8,515 nt of DNA from JBCAWW01 sp045106675 (GTDB lineage Bacteria > Bacteroidota > Bacteroidia > J057), in NCBI GenBank assembly GCA_045106675.1, contig JBGCFA010000241.1, forward strand, positions 1 through 8,515, in the 5' to 3' direction. Both the position numbers and the translations under genes were made by a program. The notes beneath the pieces are model-generated. The model was not told where the DNA came from and did no database searches. It saw nothing but the letters and a program-made list of their open reading frames with translations. Shown in pieces: positions 1 through 6,044 of the stretch (the first letter of the stretch is position 1; every line of letters starts with the position of its first letter).

Positions 1-139
1 AGATTTTAGAAATTTCGGCTGGGAATTTCAGAATAAAACTCATGCGAGCACGAAAAGACATATACCAATGGATGAATAACAAATGTGGCCTAGTTGATAA
101 GACAAATCCATGTCGCTGCGCTAAAAAAACAAAGAGTTA

Positions 140-164
140 TAGTCCTCCAAGGCAGGATTTGTGA
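140..164 (+). repeat. left terminal inverted repeat of the MITE
   Basis: This arm begins TAGTC and contains the cores CCAAGGCAG and ATTTGTGA. It pairs with the arm at 257-281 except at the 6th, 7th and 17th positions. Its last three bases (TGA at 162-164) are also the first stop codon met by the interrupted sigma factor frame. Confidence 0.85.
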
Positions 165-256
165 AAAGTTTGAGGATGTTTTTTACTGATATTCAGAAAA
201 ATCCCTCTGTTGGCTTAAATAAGAGCGATTATCTCAAAATCCCGACAAAATAAAAA

Positions 257-281
257 TCACAAATACTGCCTTGGCAGACTA
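257..281 (-). repeat. right terminal inverted repeat of the MITE
   Basis: Read on the minus strand this arm begins TAGTC and carries the same CCAAGGCAG and ATTTGTGA cores as the left arm. The three mismatches are compatible with limited divergence since the element was formed. The TA at 282-283 directly follows it. Confidence 0.85.
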
Positions 282-582
282 TATATCAAGGCAGGTAAAG
301 TAGACCCCAATAACTTACAGTTTAATACGAGATATCGATCTAAAATAAGCGACCTATCAAAAAACAATGCTGTAGACATTACCGATAAAGTCGAAGAATT
401 AAATAGAAAAGTATTTCGAGACCATCCAATGCAAGACCCTATACATGCCTCAAAAATTATAAATGAGGTCTTCAATAATGACCTTATAAAATGGATTATT
501 GATATCTAAATTTGGCGCACGACCATTTTCCAAGAAGAAAAGCCTTAAACCAAACAGCTTTCAAAACACAAGTGATCGTATC

Positions 583-597
583 CCGAAATCGTTTCGG
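583..597. repeat. short perfect dyad between the sigma gene and the terminator
   Basis: CCGAAA and TTTCGG flank a three-base TCG spacer. No T tract follows, so it does not look like a terminator. It could be an operator half-site pair or chance. It is the only other symmetrical element I see in the 509-646 stretch, which has no convincing ORF on either strand. Confidence 0.3.
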
Positions 598-646
598 TCT
601 CAACGTTGGCACCTCAGTTAATTCTTCCTATTTTTACAATTGGTAA

Positions 647-697
647 AAGTCTTCTGCTTTTGGTAATGATAAGCCAAAGCTGAAGACTTCGTTTTTT
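647..697 (+). terminator. intrinsic terminator upstream of rapA
   Basis: The left arm at 647-663 (AAGTCTTCTGCTTTTGG) pairs with the right arm at 674-689 (CCAAAGCTGAAGACTT) around a 10-base loop. The stem of about 16 pairs has one T-T mismatch and one bulged T. CG and then six T residues (692-697) follow on the + strand. It would end transcription coming from the sigma factor side and insulate rapA. On the minus strand the hairpin is followed only by a short T run, so the main direction is +. The remaining 698-761 must hold the rapA promoter, but I see no convincing match to the Bacteroidota TTTG / TAnnTTTG consensus there. Confidence 0.75.
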
Positions 698-761
698 CAG
701 TCAAATAGCGCCACTCCAAAGCTTGGAACCGCTCAGAGCCAATTGAATATCAGACATTTTT

Positions 762-3584
762 ATGGGATTATTTTTTCCGGATCAAAGATGGACCAGTGAA
801 GGTGAGCCTGAACTCGGGGTGGGGATTGTTACAGAAATCAGCAAGGGTCGAGTAAAAATCCATTTTCCCATAGCGGATGAAACTCGATTATATGCGACGG
901 ATAACACCCCATTGCGTAGAGTAGTTTTCAAAGCAGGAGACACCATTGTCGACCTTGAAAAGCGGCCATTGCTGATAGAAAGAGTACAACAAAATGGTGA
1001 TCTTATCATTTACATTGGCCAAGATAGAGCCTTATCCGAGGCAGAGCTTGGAGATGTATCCGTAACCCATGATGTAGATGATCGGCTGGCCATGGGAGAG
1101 GTTGACACGCCACAATTATTTGCTTTAAGGAGACAAACGCTTCAATATGATCATAATCGCAGAATTTCCCCGATCAATGGCTTTGTAGGCGGACGGATCG
1201 ATCTTATCCCCCATCAACTTTATATCGCTCATGAGGTTAGTTCACGCTACGCTCCTCGGGTATTACTCTCAGACGAAGTAGGTTTAGGCAAAACCATAGA
1301 AGCTTGCTTGGTTTTACATCGTTTATTGGTCAGTGGTAGGATTTCCAGAGTGTTAATTCTCGTACCAGAATCACTGGTGCATCAATGGTTTGTTGAGATG
1401 CTACGCCGCTTCAATATGTGGTTTAACATCTTCGATGAAGAACGTTGCGCTGCCCTTGATGAGAGTGCGCCGGATGGCAATCCATTTTTAGACGATCAAC
1501 TTATCATTTGTAGCACCTCATTTTTGGCAAGTTCTGAAAAACGAGCCAGACAGGTGCTATCTGCGACTTGGGATATGCTCGTAGTGGATGAAGCCCACCA
1601 TCTAGATTGGTCAATAGACAAGGTCAGTCCAGAATATGGAATAGTAGAATTATTGAGCAAAGTAGCCAAAGGATTGCTGCTCCTAACCGCTACGCCCGAG
1701 CAATTGGGCTTAGAAAGTCATTTCGCACGCCTCCGTTTACTCGATCCTGATCGATATTCAAACTTTGAGACTTTCAAAAGCGAGTCGCAAGATCATAAGG
1801 AGATAGCCGACCTAGTCGAACACCTCTCCTCGGGCACAGTGCTAAACAAAACAGAAAAGACATTATTAGCATCCCTTTTTGGTAAGCAAAGGCTAGCCTT
1901 ACTCGCCAAAGGAGGAGAAGAAGCCAAGGACAATCTGATTGAAGATTTGCTGGACCAACATGGGCCGGGCCGAGTTATCTTTAGAAATACGCGTTCCGCG
2001 ATGAGCGGCTTCCCCAAACGAAAAGCTCATCTGATCCCTCTCAATCCAGCTAAAGATCAAGAACTCTGGCTACAACGGCTTTCGAAGGAATTTTCCTTTG
2101 ATATCGGAACTACGCACTTGAAGCGCCAGCAATTTTGGTTTGATGAAGACCCCAGACTTGATTGGCTAGTTGCACTGATGGAGCAACTCGATCCAGCAAA
2201 AGTATTGCTGATCTGCCGCACCAAAGAAAAAGTACTCGCCTTAGATAAGGCTTTGAGTCAACGTGTCAGTATGAACGTTGGGGTTTTTCATGAAGACCTT
2301 AACCTCATCCAGCGAGACCGCAATGCCGCATGGTTTGCCGAAGCTGAGGGCGCGCGACTACTCCTCTGTTCAGAAATAGGCAGTGAGGGCAGAAATTTTC
2401 AATTCGCGCATCATCTCGTCCTTTTTGATTTGCCCTTTCATCCAGAATTATTGGAGCAACGCATTGGACGACTCGACCGTATTGGACAGACCGAAGAAAT
2501 CAAGATCCATGTTCCTTATCTCTCAGGCAGCCCCCAAGAAAGGCTTGCCAGATGGTTTCATGAAGGTTTAAATGCCTTTGAAGAAAACCAAGAGGGCGGC
2601 AATCAGATCACCCATTTGTTCAAGGATCGGCTACTTGAGACCGTCAACTCATCGACCAAGGTCAATAAGCCATTCGAAGCCTTAATCGCAGATACCGCCG
2701 CTTTCCAAAAGGAGCTCAAAGAAACTTTTGCCAACGGCAGAGATCGCTTGCTCGAAATGAATTCGTTTCGACCTCAAATCGCGGAGAAATTGATCGGACA
2801 GATTAGTTCCGCAGACAGCGACATGAGCTTAGAAAATTATATGATGGGCGTATTCGAGCATTTTAGTGTGGACATCGAAGACCTCGCCCCTCGGACTTAT
2901 ATATTGCAGGCTCCTCGACAAAATGCGGAGGCATTTCCCTCTATCCCAGATGAAGGTATTTCGATCACCTTCGATCGAACACGGGCCCTCAGTAGAGAAG
3001 ATATTAGCTTCATCAGCTGGGATCATCCGATGGTAACAGGAGCACTAGATTTGGTATTGAGTTTAGGGACTGGTGGAGCCAGTTTTGGAGTACTAAAAGG
3101 GTCAGGAAGTCCTGCCATTCTGCTTGAAGCCCTCTTTGTGTTAGAAACAGTAGGGGGACAAGACATACATGTAGATCGCTTTTTGCCCAGTACTCCCTTG
3201 AGGATAGTGGTGGACCATACCGGCGATGATGTAACGGATTTGTATCCGGTGGAAAGATTGGAGGAGCAGTTGATCACAGCTAGTATGGAAGATTTGCTCC
3301 AAAATGAAACTTTGATGGAAACCATCATGCCCAATATGATCCGCTCCGCGAAAGCATTTGCAGAAGCCCTTAGCACACAAGAAATCTCTAATGGTCTGCA
3401 AAGGATGCGTCTCAGCCTAGATCACGAAATCAATCGACTCAGCTCCCTCCACAAAAAAAACAATCATATCCGTCCAGAAGAAATTCAAACTGCCGTCGCA
3501 GAGCAGGCTAGCCTTGCCACGCTCATCAGCGAAGCTAGGATCAGATTAGATGCGGTGCAGTTGATAAAAAAGGGTCCTATGTAG
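762..3584 (+). CDS. rapA: RNA polymerase-associated protein RapA (Swi2/Snf2 ATPase)
   Basis: RapA binds core RNA polymerase in the cytoplasm and uses ATP hydrolysis to free stalled polymerase and recycle it. The 940-residue product is close in length to E. coli RapA (968) and is recognisably alike from end to end. The N-terminus (QRWTSEGEPELGVG, then RLYATDNTPLRRV) matches the Tudor-like region and fixes the start at 762. The first RecA-like lobe has Walker A DEVGLGKT (171-178), the DEAH box (276-279) and LTATPEQLGLESHFARLR from 308. The second lobe has GSEGRNFQF (540-548) and the arginine-finger motif QRIGRLDRIGQ (566-576). The C-terminal part keeps RapA-type segments such as GISITFDRTRALSREDISFI. 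No helicase motif is missing, so it should be an active ATPase. It has its own transcription unit, after a terminator and convergent with the next operon. The final GPM and stop codon lie inside a palindrome. RapA is best known from Proteobacteria, so gain by transfer is possible but not shown. Confidence 0.95.
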   Translation: MGLFFPDQRWTSEGEPELGVGIVTEISKGRVKIHFPIADETRLYATDNTPLRRVVFKAGDTIVDLEKRPLLIERVQQNGDLIIYIGQDRALSEAELGDVSVTHDVDDRLAMGEVDTPQLFALRRQTLQYDHNRRISPINGFVGGRIDLIPHQLYIAHEVSSRYAPRVLLSDEVGLGKTIEACLVLHRLLVSGRISRVLILVPESLVHQWFVEMLRRFNMWFNIFDEERCAALDESAPDGNPFLDDQLIICSTSFLASSEKRARQVLSATWDMLVVDEAHHLDWSIDKVSPEYGIVELLSKVAKGLLLLTATPEQLGLESHFARLRLLDPDRYSNFETFKSESQDHKEIADLVEHLSSGTVLNKTEKTLLASLFGKQRLALLAKGGEEAKDNLIEDLLDQHGPGRVIFRNTRSAMSGFPKRKAHLIPLNPAKDQELWLQRLSKEFSFDIGTTHLKRQQFWFDEDPRLDWLVALMEQLDPAKVLLICRTKEKVLALDKALSQRVSMNVGVFHEDLNLIQRDRNAAWFAEAEGARLLLCSEIGSEGRNFQFAHHLVLFDLPFHPELLEQRIGRLDRIGQTEEIKIHVPYLSGSPQERLARWFHEGLNAFEENQEGGNQITHLFKDRLLETVNSSTKVNKPFEALIADTAAFQKELKETFANGRDRLLEMNSFRPQIAEKLIGQISSADSDMSLENYMMGVFEHFSVDIEDLAPRTYILQAPRQNAEAFPSIPDEGISITFDRTRALSREDISFISWDHPMVTGALDLVLSLGTGGASFGVLKGSGSPAILLEALFVLETVGGQDIHVDRFLPSTPLRIVVDHTGDDVTDLYPVERLEEQLITASMEDLLQNETLMETIMPNMIRSAKAFAEALSTQEISNGLQRMRLSLDHEINRLSSLHKKNNHIRPEEIQTAVAEQASLATLISEARIRLDAVQLIKKGPM

Positions 3585-3616
3585 CGGCGCAAAATCTTGC
3601 GCCGCTACATAGGACC
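3573..3616 (-). terminator. perfect 20-bp-stem palindrome, terminator of the minus-strand operon overlapping the rapA stop
   Basis: The arms at 3573-3592 (GGTCCTATGTAGCGGCGCAA) and 3597-3616 are perfect reverse complements with a four-base loop. Read on the minus strand, the hairpin starts 7 bases after the oxidoreductase stop codon and is followed by C and six T residues (3571-3566), the form of an intrinsic terminator. On the + strand no T tract follows, so rapA termination there would rest on the hairpin alone. The left arm encodes the last three residues and stop of RapA. The GTAGCGGCGCAA...TTGCGCCGCTAC core resembles interspersed palindromic repeats I recall from Bacteroidota and other genomes; that link is inference. 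Confidence 0.8.
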
Positions 3617-3623
3617 GATAAAT

Positions 3624-5000
3624 TTATACCTGATTGGGTACCACATAAGGATACCGATAACGACGAGTCAACATCAAATCTGCCTCTTCGTTATCGATGA
3701 AGGTTTCAAACTCACCATTGAAGCGTAAAGTTTGTCCAGTACGATAAGCAATATTGGCGATCAAAGGCAGAGCCGTTGACATATGTCCGACCTCAATATC
3801 ACAGTTTAGGTCCATCCGATTCTCGGAACGCACCCCCTCGATGAAATTGCCGAAGTGTCCTTTGCTATCTGGAGCAGCCATAAAGCTTTGATCACCGCCT
3901 ACTGCAGCAGATTCAGCCATATCTGAGCCTGCGAAGGGCTCTTTTTCGCGTTTGCGGTACGCACGCCAAGTGCCACCATCGACCTCCATATAGCCTTCCG
4001 TACCAAAGAAAAGATTACCGATTTTGATCCCTAAACCTCCCTCTCCGCTTGTAAAACGACCGCGCGTTTCAAACTCTAAGACTTTCCCATCGCTATATTC
4101 AAAAACAGAAGTCTGCGTATTAGGCGTTTCTTGGGAGCACTCATCCGGACTGACTCCATAGATTCCACCCATCGATTGTACTTTGACGGGATGCTCTTTT
4201 TTGTTGAGTCCCCAGCGGGCAACGTCAAATTGGTGAGGGCCTTGGTTGCCGGTATCGCCATTGCCAGTGGCCCAATGCCAGTGCCAATTGTAATGCCCTC
4301 GTTTTTCGTTATAAGCACGATAGCTAGCTGGCCCGAGCCACATATCATAATTGAGCGTTGCGGGAGGCGCACTATCAGTAGAAATGCCAAATGAATCTCT
4401 CGGCTTATAACACATGCCTTTTGCCATATAGACCTCACCGATCCCACCTGCATGCAAAAAGGCCATCGCTTGCATCACATTACTTTTGGATCGGTTTTGA
4501 AAACCTACTTGCACGATTCGATTATACTTACGAGCCGCTTCGATCATTTTGCGGCCTTCAAAGACATTGTGAGAACTAGGCTTCTCGACATAGACATGCT
4601 TACCAGCCTGACAAGCCCAAATAGCCGAAAGTGCATGCCAATGATTGGGCGTAGCAATACCCACAGCATTGATGTCTGGATCGTCAAACATCTTTCGCAT
4701 ATCTCCAACAGTGCCAGGCTCCGTACCTTTTTGGTTTTTGGAGACCATCTTGATCCGGTCCGCAAAAAACTGGCTATCCACATCGCATAGGGTTTTAATC
4801 TCGACCCCATCGCCATACATACCAGAGAAATTATTGATGAGGGATTTGCCTCTACCTCGCAAACCCACGACTCCCATGACGATGCGGTCATTGGCACCGA
4901 GGATGCGACGATAAGATTTGGCTGATAACGTACTCGCACCCAGCACTGCTCCGGCAGTCCCGACGGCGGTCTTTTTGATAAAGCTTCTTCTGTTGGGCAT
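3624..5000 (-). CDS. Tat-exported Gfo/Idh/MocA family oxidoreductase
   Basis: Predicted NAD(P)-dependent oxidoreductase acting on a sugar, polyol or derivative outside the cytoplasm; the substrate is unknown. I place the start at 5000, not the longer in-frame ATG at 5096. This gives 458 residues opening with a twin-arginine signal (MPNRRSFIKKTAVGTAGA) and starts 1 bp after the stop of the upstream gene. The longer start would hide the signal behind 32 residues that overlap that gene. A Rossmann fold follows with GVVGLRGRG (43-51), then TPNHWHALSAIWACQAGKH and the family hallmark EKP (139-141), whose lysine is normally catalytic. The GFO/IDH C-terminal domain contains GNQGPHQFD with His256 and Asp259, the usual active-site pair. 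It is the last gene of a three-gene operon and is followed by a hairpin terminator. Tat export fits a protein that folds around NAD(P) before crossing the membrane. Family certain, substrate not. Confidence 0.92.
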   Translation of the reverse strand: MPNRRSFIKKTAVGTAGAVLGASTLSAKSYRRILGANDRIVMGVVGLRGRGKSLINNFSGMYGDGVEIKTLCDVDSQFFADRIKMVSKNQKGTEPGTVGDMRKMFDDPDINAVGIATPNHWHALSAIWACQAGKHVYVEKPSSHNVFEGRKMIEAARKYNRIVQVGFQNRSKSNVMQAMAFLHAGGIGEVYMAKGMCYKPRDSFGISTDSAPPATLNYDMWLGPASYRAYNEKRGHYNWHWHWATGNGDTGNQGPHQFDVARWGLNKKEHPVKVQSMGGIYGVSPDECSQETPNTQTSVFEYSDGKVLEFETRGRFTSGEGGLGIKIGNLFFGTEGYMEVDGGTWRAYRKREKEPFAGSDMAESAAVGGDQSFMAAPDSKGHFGNFIEGVRSENRMDLNCDIEVGHMSTALPLIANIAYRTGQTLRFNGEFETFIDNEEADLMLTRRYRYPYVVPNQV

Positions 5001-5001
5001 A

Positions 5002-6033
5002 TTATTCGCTTGTTTTGTAGTCCAGTTTTTCAATTTCTTTGAGGCTTGGATCATGGCTAAATACTGCCAATCGATATTGGAAAGTGGCTTTATCACCTTT
5101 GAGAAGGTGGAAGTTGAGTTCGCGTTCTCCTTTGGAGAACACCTTCTGACCTAAGGGATTTGCCGCAAAAAGTCCATAGCCACGAGCATGCCAATAGGTC
5201 GGATAGCCCGCATTATCAGGATGATCATAAATCACGATTGCGACGGCTTTATCTCCGATAGTACCATTGAGTTTCATCCAACTAGCGCGCGTACCCCAAA
5301 CCTTACTTCCGCTTTTGCCCTCACTGCTTAGATAGTCGCCAGTTACGGCTGAATTATCCACCTCTGCTTGTCTCACCGCTTCGCCTTTTTCGTTGGAAAG
5401 GCTAGCTGGTTTTTGGGCTGGCAGCTCAAGTTCTCGGGTGAGGCGGATTGCAAACATTCCCTCTTTATTATCGCTAAAGCGAACGCTATCGACCAAAGCT
5501 TCGAGACTAGCCCTACGATCTATAATGCGCGTATCCCCATCGGTCCAAAAACGAAATTGGGTGTTCTCCGCCAGGAGTGCTTGCCCTTGAAAGTCTTGCC
5601 AAGAGGATCTAGTCTCAAGGATCGCTTCTCTTTTCCCATCCTGGGAACGCTCAATTGCTTCGTGAACAATGCTGCCATATTTAGCGGCCTTTTCGGGGCT
5701 ACGGGCAGTGGAATTGTTCCAGAAGTCAAGACCGTTGATATCGCCATAATTAAACCAGATACCGACATGATGCTGATGATCGATGCGTTCTCCAACTTTG
5801 ATCTTAAAAGGAAAGTGGCGGGTAAGCTCTGCTCCATTGGCGCTAACGACAGGCCAAAGCACAGGCTTTTTGAGGGGATCGCCATATCGATAGCTAGTAA
5901 ACAATTCACCTCCGATCCGAACTTCGACGAGCGATTCCGCTTCATTGGAGACGAGTTTTATCTTAGGCTGAGGTGTGAATACCCCATATAGTCCCCATGC
6001 AAAGCATAGCGAAACAAGTAGTAGTAGCTTCAT
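5002..6033 (-). CDS. DUF6807 (PmoA-like) family exported protein
   Basis: A 343-residue protein with an N-terminal hydrophobic segment (residues 1 to about 17, MKLLLLVSLCFAWGLYG) that looks like a Sec signal peptide; Cys10 is not in a good lipobox. The body carries hallmarks I associate with DUF6807/PmoA-like proteins: DHQHHVGIWFNYGD (85-98), NGLDFW (100-105), the segment SDNKEGMFAIR near 187, and PTYWHARGYGLFAANPLG (278-295). The His-rich cluster suggests a metal or ligand site. Despite the PmoA name the protein is not expected to be a methane monooxygenase subunit. In Bacteroidota such genes commonly sit beside Gfo/Idh oxidoreductases and sugar-utilisation genes, as here, where the oxidoreductase starts 1 bp after this stop and translational coupling is likely. 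The epimerase ends 11 bp upstream. The biochemical role is unknown; a part in handling an exported sugar derivative is inference. Confidence 0.85.
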   Translation of the reverse strand: MKLLLLVSLCFAWGLYGVFTPQPKIKLVSNEAESLVEVRIGGELFTSYRYGDPLKKPVLWPVVSANGAELTRHFPFKIKVGERIDHQHHVGIWFNYGDINGLDFWNNSTARSPEKAAKYGSIVHEAIERSQDGKREAILETRSSWQDFQGQALLAENTQFRFWTDGDTRIIDRRASLEALVDSVRFSDNKEGMFAIRLTRELELPAQKPASLSNEKGEAVRQAEVDNSAVTGDYLSSEGKSGSKVWGTRASWMKLNGTIGDKAVAIVIYDHPDNAGYPTYWHARGYGLFAANPLGQKVFSKGERELNFHLLKGDKATFQYRLAVFSHDPSLKEIEKLDYKTSE

Positions 6034-6044
6034 ACAAAATTTAT

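Larger units (their letters stand above)
140..281. mobile_element. 142-bp MITE-like element with TA target-site duplication, inserted in the sigma factor gene
   Basis: The element is bounded by 25-bp terminal inverted repeats (140-164 and 257-281) that match at 22 of 25 positions. TA dinucleotides at 138-139 and 282-283 flank it as a likely target-site duplication. Inside there is no ORF long enough for a transposase, only about 92 bp of AT-rich sequence, so it would need a transposase supplied in trans. TA duplication is typical of IS630/Tc1-mariner transposases, and that assignment is inference. The insertion is supported independently by the host gene: deleting 140-283 joins AGT TAT ATC AAG and restores a coding frame matching the sigma family. 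Because the flanks read TATA, the exact boundary could shift by one or two bases. Confidence 0.8.
1..509 (+). pseudogene. sigma-70 family (ECF-type) RNA polymerase sigma factor, 3' part, interrupted by a MITE
   Basis: The window opens inside this gene, so only its C-terminal part is seen. The frame beginning at base 3 first reads a helix-turn-helix region like sigma region 4 (LEISAGNFRIKLMRARKDI), then the cysteine motif KCGLVDKTNPCRCAKKT, which I know from a group of ECF sigma factors with a C-terminal extension. An inserted element at 140-281 then adds seven foreign codons and a TGA at 162-164, with further TGA and TAA codons behind it. Past the element the same frame resumes as IKAGKVDPNNLQFNTRY and runs to TAA at 507-509. 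Joining the two parts gives a continuous protein through SYIKAGKVDP. Sigma factors direct core RNA polymerase to a promoter subset. A shortened product ending at 164 would keep region 4 and the cysteine motif but lose about 75 C-terminal residues, so the gene may be altered rather than dead. The family call is from memory; the split frame is seen directly. Confidence 0.8.

Noticed and set aside
257..475. 72-codon minus-strand ORF
   Set aside because: It is antisense to the MITE right arm and to the sigma factor C-terminal frame, which has clear family resemblance; the minus-strand peptide resembles nothing I know.
698..761. Possible rapA promoter around TTGG (724-727) and TATC (749-752)
   Set aside because: The downstream element matches TAnnTTTG poorly and the spacing would leave almost no leader; not strong enough to call.
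3023..3401. Two minus-strand ORFs of 117 and 86 codons
   Set aside because: Both lie within the conserved C-terminal part of rapA on the opposite strand and have no recognisable domain.
5001..5096. Longer start for the oxidoreductase, adding 32 residues
   Set aside because: It overlaps the end of the DUF6807 gene and would place the twin-arginine signal inside the protein; the start at 5000 fits both signal and operon spacing.
5102..5147. Inverted repeats AGAAGGTG / CACCTTCT with inner TTCTCC-TTT-GGAGAA
   Set aside because: They lie within the DUF6807 coding sequence, do not share a centre and have no T tract, so they are best explained by codon content.
5368..5991. 207-codon plus-strand ORF
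   Set aside because: Fully antisense to the DUF6807 gene, which has a signal peptide and conserved motifs; this is a shadow frame.
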